In this document: positions 37,901 to 51,800 of the stretch, piece by piece | Numbering within the stretch: position 1 is the stretch's first letter | How the letters are laid out: each line of letters opens with the position of its first letter | From: Embiotoca jacksoni | Taxonomy: Eukaryota > Chordata > Actinopteri > Embiotocidae | Assembly: GCA_022577435.1 (NCBI GenBank) | Contig: JAKOON010000007.1 | Span: 12,214,926-12,278,925, forward strand | Length of the DNA: 64,000 nt | Direction: 5' to 3' | Notes under the pieces: model-generated | The model's input: the letters and a program-made list of their open reading frames with translations, nothing else | The model's database searches: none | What the model was told of the DNA's origin: nothing | Program-made: the position numbers and the translations under genes

Positions 37901-40666
37901 ATCATCAATCAATCTTTACCAGTGGGTATTATAGGTGACCAAATGTCTCATCTATATTTATTTTATTCAGCAACCATGCTTCAACATCATCATTGAAAAA
38001 AACTAAGGCTTTAAGAATTGTTCGTTCATGTGCCTCTTACTTTAGCAGTGTCTTCTCTGATTCGCAGATTCCTGACTGTGATTCGTCTCTTGGAGTCAAA
38101 GTTCTGTCCGGGCATGTCGACGTCGTCTGCGTATTTGTCCTCATCCTCATCCTCACTGTCGTGCTCCCGTTCCTGCAACAACAAGATTCAAAGAATTCCA
38201 TCATAGTCTGATATTTGCTTCTACAATTAGACAACAACACAATTCAGTATTCTCATCTTGATATTACTGAACACTTACAGTTTGGTCTAGTTTTCCTGAG
38301 GCCAACTCATCCTGAAGTTTCTGTGCCTTCAGGGTCCTTTTGGCCTGAGAATCAAACAAATAGGAAATCAGTCATGTTGTACATTGAAGGTCAATAACAC
38401 AGATAAAACAGAATTGTGACCTTCATGTTGCTGTTACACACAACAGGAACATATCAGGCCCATGTCCCAGTATCTTCAGGGAAGCGAATATTGTCCTGCA
38501 GAAAGCTTTTATAGTCTTCATGCCAGGTGAGAAAAGGTGGAAAAATAAACTAAGTTCTTTTCTAACTACATCCTGCCTTGGTTTCTTAATCATGGCTTTA
38601 TAAGTATCAGGGAATTTTTGTTGCCAAGTATCAACATTTGATTCTTACACCACTACAGTCTAAAGAATGAGCTTGAAAGAGGGCAGAGATCTGTGGTCAT
38701 GTTTATTTCTCTTCCTCTCAAAAACAAACCAAAAAAAGACGAAACACATCAAATCCTGCCTACCAGATCTACTTTGGCATACTCCTCAACGATGCGCTGG
38801 TGATCCTCAGGGTCATACCCATTCCAGCGATCACGCTTTCCATCGTAGTCCAGGGACAGCTGGACCTGAGAGTGTTCATCTGGAGCTATGCTTGTTCCAG
38901 TGTACCTCGCCCCAACTTTTCTGGGTCGCTGATGGTACAAAAGTTAAGGTCAAATGTTAGCATTGTTTATAACAGACATACGACCCCATTGATTATACAG
39001 GATAGAATAGGAGTGAAAAGTCATCTCTGCTAGCAGATAAAAGATTGCGTTCTCTAGTTTACCTCCAAGCAGTCTTTCTTCTTGTGTGTCATGGCGCCGC
39101 AGTTTTCACAAGCGCCTTTACGGAATTTAGTGGCGAGTCCAGTCTGTGTGAAGACACAAAATGAAGCTTGCAACTTTTGTGTTAACTTGTTCTGGTTATA
39201 TGAAAGTAACAGCCTGACGCACTCTTACCTCTTGCACTCCTCTTTTGTACCACTCTGCAATGTTTGAGTATTGCTCCTCACTTTCAAACTGCGGTCTTTG
39301 ATGCTTTAGTGTGGGCCTTTTAGATGGGTCGATGTACCACGGCACTGATGAAATATACTGTGGGATGTGAGGGTTTATGTCCCTGGAGAAAAGAAGCAAC
39401 AGTAGTGATTTATATTGAATTTTACAGCTGACGCCTATGACAGTGCACGATTATCACAGACTGGATACAGCCCGTGAGAACATACAAGTGGTCTAACAAA
39501 TAAAACTAAGGTCTAAGTCTCTGAGCTACTTTAAGACATCTGAACCATAGACAATCATTTAAGCAAATAGGAATGTGGCATCTTGACTCATAGATGATCT
39601 TTGTCTCTAACCATGGCAACGGGACCTTAAGAAAAGGAGGGGAGGCCCTGTGTGTGAGTGTGTGCTGGAATTGACTACAACGAGATTATATCTGACGCAC
39701 CTGCTAAAGAGAAACTTACTTTAGCAAAATCTTCAAAACTTCTCTCGAAGCCAGAGGGACTGCTAGCATCTTTTAATCCACTTACACGTGTGGGTCCAGC
39801 TTTAGTCATACAAATGCCAGACAAACAAGGGCACATTGTCTCATTACCATAGAAAAGTTGCATGGGTGTCTCAGGATTGCCCTCACTACTTACTATGTTG
39901 AAATAGTAAATTCAAGGCCGTGTCATTTAGTCCGACTGACGACAGCAGGCTCAAAATGACAGAAGTCGTATGTATGATAGTCCTAATGTGGTAAATCACT
40001 TGGCTAAAACATGTAATGTCGTCTTTGGGAAAATGTAAATTCTAAAGATATTTTTTTGGCGATTCAAACAGGCCTACTTATTGTCAGTATATAAACAGGT
40101 TACTGCTTAACAGTTTTCACCTTTAACAAATATGGATATGGCTTTAAGCACCTTATGTCTGCTTGGAATAGCTTTAATTGAATCATAAACAGACCCAAAC
40201 TGTTTTTCTGTGTTCATCTCGTTTTACTGCCTGAAATTTATACCATAGAAGGGATGTTTGTAATCAGCATATTTCATGCACTAATGTTTCTATTATCATT
40301 AACAGTTATTTGTAGCCAATAATTAAAAAACTAAATTTGGTGTGGCCCTCCGGCCCCCAGTGATCTTTATATCCGGCCTTCAGGCTATGAAGTTTGTGTT
40401 TCAGGCTATTAAATAATGGCCCTGTCTTAGAAAGATCCTTTTCAATGCATTACTCTCAGCTGGAGCTTTTCTTCAGCTGCTCGCAAAGACACACTTTCTG
40501 TCCAGACACAAGCTTACTTTCCCTCCTCGTCCACCTCAGCTGGAGCGTTTCCCAGCTTCCTCTGCTCCTCCAGCTCCTTCTTCTTCCTCCAGTCCTCCCT
40601 GGTCATCTTCTTGGGCTCGTCCAGGCCCACGATCCCCTCCGAGCTGACGCTGGGCTGCTCGGTCAT
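34952..40666 (-). CDS. slu7: Pre-mRNA splicing factor SLU7, complete
   Basis: Second-step splicing factor that helps hold the free 5' exon and choose the correct 3' splice site; nuclear. Fourteen coding exons: 40518-40666, 39229-39382, 39063-39143, 38764-38928, 38279-38344, 38041-38172, 37735-37832, 37579-37646, 36339-36478, 35838-35999, 35641-35742, 35458-35532, 35233-35355 and 34952-35131, giving 564 residues (human 586). The start region carries MTREDWRKKKELEEQRKLG; residues 113-126 form the CX2CX4HX4C zinc knuckle (CENCGAMTHKKKDC) needed for nuclear retention and 3' site choice. HIPQYISSVPWYIDPSKRP and DYDGKRDRWNGYDPE are hallmark blocks. Near the C-terminus is a Lys-rich stretch and a run of Ser/Asp/Glu, and the end is DDPMASFLGQ, identical to mammals. 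All introns are GT-AG. Confidence 0.97.
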
Positions 40667-40848
40667 GACTGAACCTGCCACCACAAAAACACCTCAGTCA
40701 AGACTGCCACGGGACGCAACGACACGGTAACTAGAAATATACCTGTCCAGAATACACTAACACCTGTCGTCTTACGTTAAAACAGAAGTCTATAAACATT
40801 AAAACAGAAGTTATAGTCAGTCTAACGTTGGCCAACCTCGCTGTTTAC

Positions 40849-41075
40849 CTGCTGAGTGACTTCAACGTGGAAGAAATATTTCATTAATCTCTTTTAAACT
40901 GACTTAACTAATTACTTGGTTACCTTGATAAGATCCCACAAATAACACAGCGGTTGATATTTCCTTCGTAAAAACGGTAAATCTCTTTGTATATCGTTTT
41001 TTTTTCTTTTTTTTTTTTTAAGCTCGTCAGTTGTGTTTTGGCTGAAACGCGTTTGTCGCCATTTTACATCAATTG
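40849..41075 (-). promoter_or_regulatory. slu7 first exon (non-coding) and promoter
   Basis: A donor (CAGCAG|GTAAAC) ends an exon at 40849; the acceptor TGGTGGCAG at 40675 joins it eight bases before the slu7 ATG. The minus-strand motif AAAATGGCG near 41055-41063 (plus-strand CGCCATTTT) is a YY1-type element common in housekeeping promoters and probably marks the start region. Confidence 0.5.
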
Positions 41076-41079
41076 CAGT

Positions 41080-42300
41080 ACGTCACATCCTTGCTTCCTC
41101 GGTGGTGTTGAACTCGTCACTGCCGAAAAGCGCGACACCTACCGGGCAACTGCTGACGCTACTCCTTCTCCTACAAACAAAACTGCGAGGAAACAGTTTT
41201 TCTTTAATACCGTTATCTAATCATCACTTTTTTTTCTGTGAGGCTCATGGCATACATTTTCAGAGTACCTTTAAAATGGAGGTGATGATTATTTCTTTTC
41301 CACTGGTAAATGGGGGCACCCAGTCCTGCTGGGACCCACTGTACACAGGAGGGGTGTGCCATATGGTATCATTTACAATAATATCAGTATCTTAAATATA
41401 TCATATATATTTTTTAAATAATGGCAATATTCTGATTTGTTGATGTCTATGCCTGTCGGTCGTAATAACCTAGATTTTACTCATACTGGTAGCCCACACA
41501 GCAACAGGTATGACAACAGGTATGATGTACATGTGTGTAACTTATGTACATCAACAAGCATTGCTGAAAGTGAATCTGAATCTCTTTATGTCATTGTTTA
41601 CAAACCAAAAAACTGAGATACAAACTGTCACGTTTATGACAGTATAAAAATATAACACATATTTTGTAACAATCATATGTTCTTGAAATTAATAATATAG
41701 TATTTTGTATAGTATATCATCATGAATAACGCAGAAATATCCCAAAATATCCTGACATTATTTTATGGCCATATCGCCCACCTCTACTTTCTTGATATTG
41801 AACCCTGTCAAAATCTAGTTAAGAACCTTTGTTATTTCAATTTTGTGCTTAGATGTTGAAAATCCATAAAATCAAAGTGTTTTATGAAATTCTTCCACAG
41901 CTTTTTACATTGAAAACATTACCACTGCATAGACAGTGTAAGAAACTAAGGGTTAATGGGAGCACAGCAACTCATATTTTCTCTTCCCCCCCAATAAGAG
42001 CCGAGTCTGTCCTTCACTAACAGAATACTGTCAATATCATGTGTTACAGTCCAACAAAATAGGTTTCTTCATGAATTTTTTTTGCTGCTTGCAAGGCTGA
42101 GTGATGTCCAACTCATGATGACTGGGCATCATCAGCAGAAAATAAATAGTACTTAAAATCCCACTCCAAGAGTAATGGAAAAAAAAAATTGCAGGACATG
42201 ACTGAAAGGGAACAAAATACTGGCTACTAAGTGAAGAAGCAAAGAACATTGTAAAACCAATGTTTGCAATATCTGTGATCCTTTAGGTTGTGGGACGTCA
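41080..42300. other. Intergenic DNA between slu7 and nsd1
   Basis: No gene recognised. The slu7 promoter is at the left edge and the nsd1 3' UTR at the right. Most of the middle is the candidate miniature element listed separately. Confidence 0.5.
41349..41790. repeat. Candidate miniature inverted-repeat element
   Basis: The left end reads GAGGGGTGTGCCATATGG and the right end, inverted, reads GAGGTGGGCGATATGGCCAT, imperfect terminal repeats of about 20 bases around AT-rich DNA. The GGTGGGCGATATGG motif is a familiar end of fish miniature elements. No target duplication is clear. Confidence 0.45.
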
Positions 42301-42402
42301 TGGCATTATTTTTATTTCTTTGTGAAACAGATAATTAATGACAGAAACTGAGACTTTTTGTTGTGAGAAGAATCATCAATAGCCTTGATGACTCCAGTGG
42401 GT

Positions 42403-42408
42403 TTTATT
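42403..42408 (-). other. Candidate nsd1 polyadenylation signal (AATAAA)
   Basis: Minus-strand AATAAA 481 bases past the nsd1 stop; a second copy lies at 42316-42311. Confidence 0.45.
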
Positions 42409-42888
42409 TTTGCATTACTCACAAGCACCAAGTAGGTACTGTTGTGCCTAACTGTAACATGGACCAGTGAGAACACTATTTTGATGCCTCTTGTAGTTAG
42501 AAAGACAAAGTTAAGACAGCAACATCAACAAAAGATGCCCTCATGATGACAGTTTGGTCAGGTGAAGCTTCTCACCTTTTTCTTATATTCCAAATGTTTA
42601 AAAAAGGCCCAAAAAATGTAAACAATGTTAAGATAAACAAACAGAACATAACAGCACCAGACACAAATAAACATATAGACAGAAGTATAAAGAGACCGAG
42701 TGAATCAGCCTTTGAGCCTTAGCACCACGACACATCCCCACTGCCAGTCCAGCAGTCTGGAGATGAGAAGGCCATGTTGTACCAAAGTGAAGGCAGTGTT
42801 GCATTCAAGTAGGTACCAAAATATTAAACTCTTTTAGTCCTTTGAACGTCTACTGAGAGTTTTTGCTGAGTGTTAATGATGGACTGAG

Positions 42889-45800
42889 TCACTTTTCATC
42901 ATCCTCCACTCTCACCCACTCCTCCATGTCCTCCAAGTCCTCCACCTCTCCATCCTCAGCATCTTCGTCCACATAACCACCCCAAGAGTCATACACATCC
43001 CCTCCCACGTCTTCCTCTTCATCGTCGTCGTCTTCCTCCAGCAGGTCGCCCTCAGACAGTGGCTCGTCCTCCTCATCTTCCACTATCTCCATCTCCATTT
43101 CATTCTCTTCCTCCTCTGCTTCTTCTTCATCTTCATCATCCTCCACCTCTTCCATATCTAACCCACACACCTCCCCGTCCTCCACCTCTCCTTCCTCTCT
43201 CTCATCATTGGAGGAGGCGTGAGTGGAGAAAGCTTTCCCCCCAGTTCTGTCTTTGTGGTAAGACCTGCCGGAGGGGATGAAGCTCGAGGTAGCAGTCTTT
43301 GTGTTGATGTAGAGACGAGGAGGGGGGTCCTGTTTGGATGGCGCCGCCTGGTCAGCAGGGGAAGAGATGGCAGCAGTAGAGGAAGTGGCCCTCCTAGAGT
43401 CTGGGACCAGCGAGGGAGTGATGGGCATAGCCATGGCCCCGGGCCTCATGGAGGTCATGTTGGGCACATATTCACGGATCTCCCCTGGCTCCAGTGGGTC
43501 AGGCCCACAGGGATCGTGCTCACTGCAGGACAACTTGCCGTCCAGCTTGGAGATGAAGAGCATACCTTCTCGATGCTCCTGACAGTACGAGCTGGGGCAC
43601 ATTTCACAGAAGGAAGCTGCCTCTTTACCACAAATGTCACACTGGTGCCATGGACACTCCCATCGCCCTGGAGACAAGATTAATTCAAAATAGTAAAACA
43701 TCGGACCAATAACATGTTGATTAAAATAAACCATTTAGTTTTACATCTCCTTAAACTATCCTGAAAAAATGTGACAATGAGATCATAGAAAACTCAAGGC
43801 AGACATTCAAGTGTGTTTGAGGCATATCTCGAGACATTAAATATTATCAGCATATGGTCAAAGAAAATGTTTTGTTCGCAAAAAATGTGGCTGTGTAGTG
43901 CACTGTCATCCAAATTCAGCCTCGTAATGACATCCTAACTGTAATATTTAATATTAAGATGATCAAAATCATTTTTATATAAATGCACACAATTTTATAC
44001 AAATTCACACATTCTGTTTTCATAATCATCCTTCCCTTAAATAAACCCTTCTTTATATTCTGACAGCTTGATGTGAACTTGAGCATGGCGACACAATAAC
44101 TTAAACTATCCTGTCTTCATTAGCATTATCATGCGCTCAAAGTCTTCCTTTCAATCTCAGTATCAGCCCTCCACCTCTACTTGCCTGCAGGTCTCTTGGC
44201 CAGGTTGAGACAGTCGGCGTGATAGACCTTCGGGCAGCCTGGCTTCTTACAGGACACTATCTGCCCTCCGTCACCACAGCTGAAGCACTCGTCCTCCCTC
44301 TCCTTGGTTACTTCTTGCTTGGTCTTCTTCTTTCTTTTTCCTTCCTTCAGTTTCACTTTCTCAGCTGGTGGCTGGTTCTAAACAAGGACAAGGAGCAGGG
44401 AGATTACAAGGCAGCTCTTCTTTTAAATTGTAAATGTTGGTCAAAGGATCTTCTGAGCGTAATTTCTGGGTGCTTAGAGCTAAAACAGATTAAATATGAA
44501 GTCTTACCTTTGGTCGAACACCCAGGAAACCGCTACAGTTGGGTGCTCCACATTTACAGGCAGTCTTCCCATTGCCAAGACACTCAAGGTTGTAGTTGAA
44601 GGTCAGCTCCACACCTGAAGTACATGTCAAATACAGATGTAAAAATTCATTTTCAAAAATATCTCTATTCTTGATCCTCCAGAATACAAAACCCTGAAAT
44701 GAGACGTAGCCTGTCATGCCGACCTTTTGGGATGTCTTGAAGAGCAAAGAGCCCGACTCTGGTGTCCCCGTTCACAGTCCACTTCTGAGTCTCACAGTTT
44801 GGTTGGCAGCTGTGGTTCATGAAGCGAGCCTGGTTCCCTTTAGGCCCGGCATCAATGATGCGGTCCTGGAGTTAAAAAAAAGAAAGAAAGAGAAAACAAG
44901 CCGGTTTGCAGGAATCATCTGATCTGTGTTATGAATCTAGCCAGCCTGTTGCTCCACATTGTGTGTGTGTGTGTGTGTGTGCGTGCGTGGGGCTATCTGA
45001 CTAGGAGTCACCTTGTCCAGTGTTAGCATGTAGAAGTTACAGATGTCATTCTCCTGAGCGTGTCTGATCCTGGCTCGACATTCTTCTTCGTCGATCACCT
45101 CTCCCACATATTCACTCACAAAAGCTCCCTGAGATCAACAGAGAAAAAGATGATGAAACGGAGGAATAAGTCAAATGCGGTTAATACTCGGAAATCTGGT
45201 CGGATTTATTTTCCAATTTACCTTCTTGATGTCCGAGCTGCGTAAACCCCAGCCACGGGACAATGTCCTGAAAATCTCCACAGGTGTGTACTGGCGCTTT
45301 GTGAAAGCCTGGTTCTGACACCGCTCCCCTGCCGCACACACCTGAGGGTGGCACTCGTACATCAGCATGCGATTAATGCACTCTGAGTCGACGCCGCACG
45401 GGTTCTCGTCCGACGCCTTGCAGTTGCAGCGGGGGATCTCTGACAAGTCAGCGGTGATAATCTGGACCTTCCCAATTGGCCGGTTTACCTAAGAAACAGA
45501 GTCAGGGGCAAGACTTTTACAGAACATCCCAGCATGGTCGTACGCAGGGTTTCAGAAATACCTGGTCTTACGTCAGGCGAGATAAGTAGCGATGTACATT
45601 TGGTGACACTGTACCTTGATGTGTCTGTATGGAGGAGGCTTCTTGTCATTCTTTCTGTCCTCCTGAAGCTGCTTCATTTCCTTTTCTGCCTGGAGCTCTC
45701 TGAACCGCTCTGCTGCTTCATTGAGGGCTATAAAGACACGTGATCTTTACTGAAACTATAAAAACAAAATGCATAAAAGAGTATTTTCAGTCGAGTACTT

Positions 45801-48800
45801 GTCAAAATACGTTCATTGGACTTACCCTTTTTGTACACTGCATCTGCTCCCTTGCCCATTTTTTCGATGTTGTGAGTGTCACCTTCCATGTAGGGGAAGA
45901 CTCTGGCCTGGTATGTCCACACAAAATCTTTGGAGCCAAAGAATTGCACTGGGAACTCCCCCACCTCGTGTTTCATCCTCAAGATGTTATTTGGGACGTC
46001 TTTGGCCAGACAGACTTCAGCAGGCCACCACCTGAAGAATTTCGGAAATATAAATATGGTTTAACTTGCTGTTGCGTAGTGCTACTGTGAGTATGCAGAG
46101 GGCGCTGTTGTGCTGTTACCTGTAACGCCCCCATTTGACCCACAGTATGTCCTTAATACGAGGCTTCTTTCCAGCTTTGCAGTCGTTGCAGAACCAACTA
46201 CCCTGAGGCATGTCCATATTCAAGCATTCCTGATGGAAAGCAGCAGGACAGGCTTCACAGCACAGCAGACTTCCCCCTGCAAAAGCACAACACACAAGTC
46301 AGGTTATTTCTATTGTTAATTTATTGAATGGCAACACTACAATTGACACAAAGCAATGGCAATCAGATATCAGTGTCAATGATAATGGCATTAAACTTCA
46401 AATGTGTATTTTTAACAGGTAGGTTTTCAACCCAGTCCTAGAGGGTTACCCTCGTCTTTACAGCTGCTGGTTTTCAGAGGTAGAGTTTTGTATCTATAGA
46501 TACATTTACCAAGTGGGAGCATTAGAGTGGAAAATAGGATGAAGTATAAGATTAACTGAGAACACATTATGCTTTGTTAAAGAATAAAACACTTTGGATT
46601 TTCCAAAGCTTTTTTTAAAGTAAGTCTCCTGGTGTTGATCAAACCCCTAAAAACTCATGTTTGTTCATAAAAAATACATATTTAGAATTTTTTCCAAGAA
46701 AAAAAAAAAATCAACCCACTGAGGCCCTAAAGTGGCCTCCATGCAACACTACACCTTTGCCTTCAATAGCTACACGGATTTCTAAATATGGAAATTATTG
46801 CCTCCTCTCTCTCCACCACTCACTAGCTTAAGGATATGGGAAGCTCCACCCTAATAGTTGACAGGATTAGATGTTAATATATATTAATATTGGATATTAA
46901 TATTGGATGTTAGTATGAAGCCCTGGCTGTCTGAATCAGTGTTTCTTAGACTATCCCTGCAGTTTCAAATTGGAAACACTCAGCCAATGGCATTACCTGC
47001 TTATTTCACTCATGATATGTCTTGTAGAATTACAAAAAATAACACACGGTCATGATAATGAGATATAAAACTTGATTTTTTTTTTTTTTTTTTTTAATCA
47101 TCGGAGGAGGTCTTTAATACGGAGACAGTTTGGTAAAAAGTGCACAGGGGTATTTAGGTCCAAGTTATTCAGACCCAAACTCATCATTACTATGTATCAC
47201 CATGAATGCAGACCAGACTCACCTTCAGAACAGACGAAGCACCAGCTAACGTTGATGTGTTCGTGGTTCTTGCACCCTTTGCGGGGAGTGAAGTGGTTTG
47301 GACAAAGGAAACTGTTGTTCGCCAGCACTAAGCTGCCTGCTGCCATGCAGTTGTCGTTGGCATGGTAGGCCACAGGACAGCGCACACATCGAGCCAGCCG
47401 ACCTAAGACACAAATACAGTGGAGGAAAGTCAGCTCGATCGATGCCCACCTACACTTAACTGAAGTTTAGTCAAATTAACCCAACAACACACAATGAACT
47501 CCAAACTTTGTATCCCTTTCACCTTGACTCACAAAAATAGACTCAGTTTTACAGCAATATTAAGAGTGACGGGACCACAAAGCACAGGAAAACAATCATT
47601 TAAATGTGTCAAGTTTCATTTTTGAATTGCTTAACTCAAATAATTGAATTACATTTTTTTTTTTAACTGAAATCACATACTTCAAAAACTGAATTTATTC
47701 AAATTGTGTGAACTTAATATGGAAGTATACTTACAACTGAATTTTCTGTTCGGATCAAACATTGTGAGAGCTAATGAATGCCATTTCATAATATTACACT
47801 CAATATCAAGTTTATTTAAATTCAAATTGTGCTTTTCAGATTCAGTTATTCAAGAAATTATTCAAGTTAAATAGTATACATGACATTTTTAAAACATTTT
47901 TTTAAGTTGAGCAATTCAAAATCAATATATATAACTTAAGTTTCTAGTGACACATATTTCTTCGTATAACATCAAATTTCATCAGTCCAAGATAACACAC
48001 ACTGTTTGTGTTGCATGTGTTTCAATGATGTTGTGAACCAAATATCTACTGTGACACATGATTCAATATGCCAGAGTTACTGCTTCCAGTCACTATATTT
48101 AGTATCTGCTTACACAAAGAAAGTGAGTCATTCATTAAAAAAAAGACACTTAATCATCAAAACAAAACAAATCCTGATGATTACCTCCCGGCAACAGAGA
48201 GCCCTTAAGTAATCAATTCTAAAGGGGCAGTCAACATTTATTAAATACTTATTATTATTATTATTAAGCTAATATGGTGCACAGACTCCCAGAACAGGCA
48301 ACTTAGAAAATTTCCAGTAACACAAATCCATGAAAGAGTCAACTACTCTTTGATTAGAACAAAGAGATGAAGCCATTGTGTCATGTAACAATCTAGTTAA
48401 CGCTGATGTGTCCTCGTTACCAAATCACAAAAGTTACAAAGTGTTCTAATGTCACAGTTGTTATATTATGCAGTTGAAAACCAAAGGAAACTATGGAGCT
48501 CACCTTTAGAGGTGCAGACGTTGAGGGGGTTGGTGATGTGGCAGGACAGACACACGTGCAGGGGGCAGCGGGCGCCTTTGTTATGCGGCTGGGTGGCTGA
48601 GTAGGCCAATATACAGTCTGTGTGGTAGAACTTCCCACACAGTGGTATGATGCAGCGCTTCACCTCATTACCAGACTGCTTGCACACAAAGCATGTATGT
48701 ATACCTGAAAGATAGATTTAACATTTTTTGACAAATCAGAAGTAGTTCATAACTGAGGTATGCGAGAAGATGCATTTAATGAGGAGTGACAGACTGCTTT

Positions 48801-51800
48801 CAGCCCTCAGTAAGAAACAAGGTGTACCCACCAGTGTTGCATTCACGACAGAGGAATTTTCCTTTGGGTGCCGCTGACAGGCCAATACACTGCGGGTGAA
48901 AGGCTCCGTAACAGTGACCCTCGCACACCAGCAGGTCTCCTGTCCTCTCACACACCTGCACCAACACACAGTGAGAGACTAATGATTTATATGTCGCAAA
49001 TAAAGGATGTCTCACAAGTCAAGCAATACAAAGCAAAACATATACACCTTTTGACATATAATCTCACCTGACAGACATTCTCCTTCAGGGACGCAGCTCC
49101 GACTTTCCCCCTTACATCTGCTTGTGAAGAGAGGCTCTCATTCAACCCAACCGGCAGCACCTACGGAGGTGAATGTCATCTGTTGTTACTCAAGCACAGT
49201 GCAATACCCATGGATGCAAGGGCACAGATTATTATCCTCTTTGATGGACGGCTAATGTCTGATGAGCTGAACAAAACAACGTGCCCACCTCAGGTTTGGG
49301 AGTTAGTGTTCCAGTGTGTCCATTTGGTTTCTCCGCCGCGCTGCAGGCCTCAATCTCTGCCTCCTGTGTGGGGGTCTTGGATCCTGGGGGGCTGGGAGAC
49401 CTGCTCTCTGAGTGCTTGGAGGCAGCAGCAGGGGCAGAGGATGTACTGGGTACGAGCTTCTCTTCATTCAGACATCCAAGCTATCCAATGAGATTTTATT
49501 GTGTTTAGCATGGGTAAACATAAACATACTGTTTGCTAAGATATAAAGACACAGAAAGAATTTTCTTTGAGCGTTTGTCGTACCTGAGTTTTCTTGACTA
49601 ACACTTTCACCTCTGATGTAATTTCACTGCAATGCTTTTGGTCCTGGAGAACAAACAAAGAAATTGTGAAACCACATTGACAATTTTCAGTGGCAGTAAA
49701 AACATTTTTTTGTCCGTCTCACAAAGATTGAGTCAACATACCTTCTTCTCTGCAGGAGAAACAGACACTTCTTCTATGGTACATTCAAGCACCTTGTGAG
49801 AGAGCTTTCTTGGCCTCTTTCTTTCTTGGACCGATAATGCCATGTCTAAGGTAAGAATAAATCAAATGTAAAATTAAAATCTAATAGACAAGCAATACAG
49901 GTGATAGTTAAACATTATTCAGTCAAAAGGTGCTCTTATTTACCAGATTGAGGAGGTAGATCAGTTTTTTCTGCTGTCTCTGTGTCAAACGAGGGTTGTG
50001 TTGTGACTGGAGACACTGAGGGTGACACAGGAGAAAGCTCATCCTGAGATGGACTCTGTTCCAGCTCTGCCTGAGCCTCGCTGGGCTCCGCAGATGGCGA
50101 GGTTGAGGTAACAATCTCTGGTGTGGTGCTGAGATCATGGAGCACTGTCATCCCTGAAGTCTGCTGCAGATACACATGACAGCGAAGAAGTGTTGGAGCG
50201 TATCAAATAAGTAATTTCAAATTGAACTCAGGAGGTGTATTTACCAGTGTAGATACTGTTCGTTTCTATAATGATATCACCCTCACGAAATGACCATAAA
50301 TAATGGAAAAAAATCTGCCTATGTGTACAAAAATAATCAGAATTGCGATGTGTAATTTTACCAATTACTGCCTTAAAACCAATATTTACTTCACACATGA
50401 TGGATTTTATGTCTTGGGAAAGGAAAGTAGATGAGTTTAGTGGTTACAGCCAAGTCAAATGGCCAGATTGTTCAATAAATTTGTCCTTTAGAAATAGGTT
50501 CCAGAAAACAGTGTGTGAATGTGCTGTAAAGTAAAGGACTAGGGCAGGCCTTTATCTAGAGGACGTACTCACTTGAAGTGTATGTATAGATACCATAGGA
50601 CGTTGAAAAATACTGTTAGAGCATATGCTGCTTTGATTTTTCCAAGTGAATAAAAGATACCTCATGTTTACGTCACTTGTTGCTGTGTACTTTCATTTGG
50701 ACTGTAAGGAAACTACAACATAAGCTTCTTACATATTTGGAAGAATCTGAGGTGTCTTTCCTTGATCTCTTTTTTGGGGCAAATATTTGTTCATACTCCT
50801 CAGTTGACTCCAGGAGCCTTTTAGTTGGTTTCCGAAGACGTTTGTTGTCTAAATTTCCTGTGCAAAAAAATAAATAGAAAATGTATCAATTGCTTACTCA
50901 TTTTATGGTCTCGGCAGACAAACTAAACAGCAGCTGTTCGCTTCTTACCGGCTGTGCTGCTTGTGTCTGAGAAGTGTGAGTCATTCTCTGTGTGCTTCTC
51001 AACTCCCAGATCAAGTTTTGGTGATGGTCTCATGGTGTAGGACCCCTTAGTCTCAGCAGACGCCTCGCTCATAACTTCACCTTTATTCTCTGCAGCCTCT
51101 TCAACTACTTGCCACCGCTTCTTTGGAGCCAAAGTGGATTCTGAGTTCTTTTCGAGGTAGCTGGCGGAGGGATAGGCAGCAGCAAGAGAATCAGATCCGG
51201 GATCAGCTAAGTCAGCGTGGCCGCTCACGAACTCCCTGCCGTAAGCCATTTCAGCCAGGTCTGAAGAAAGGCCAGGTATGCGAAGTTTCAGTTTGGCCGG
51301 CAGTCTCTGTTTTCTACGCTGCTTGTCTGAGCTCCCGATCTGAACAGGAAAGCCTTCACAATAGTAGGTGTCAGCTGTCATGAGAGCTTTAGTCCTGTTC
51401 TTGGATTTCACCGCTGTATTTTGGGGTATTGTGGATTTCCTTGACCGGCCATTTTCCAATTTGACCCCACGACTTAAAGCATGACAAGGACCCTTCAGTG
51501 GGCCACCTTCTGCAGACGTAGGAATCACCAGGGGTTCATCCTTGATTAGGACTGGGGACAGCGGGAGCGTCAGGGGTTTGCCTTCTTTTTCTCGAGTATC
51601 ATGTATGTCTTTCAGGAGCATCAGGAAAGTACTGAATTTATAATTGGAATCAGGCTGAAATGCAGTCAGCTCAGAGTCACTGCTGTCCTCCTTCACAAGA
51701 GATTTAAACATTATTTCCTTGACATCCTGAAAAGTATCCAGTGGAGACAGAGATAAAGATTGGGAAGTAGTTGATAGATCTTGGAGAAGGTTTTCTGTCT

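Noticed and set aside
37850..37910. Possible C/D snoRNA in a slu7 intron (TGATGA then CTGA on the minus strand)
   Set aside because: The boxes are too close for a full snoRNA and no terminal stem is visible.
43059..43683. Plus-strand frames opposite the nsd1 last exon
   Set aside because: Shadows of the acidic, codon-biased nsd1 coding strand; the minus-strand reading matches the family.
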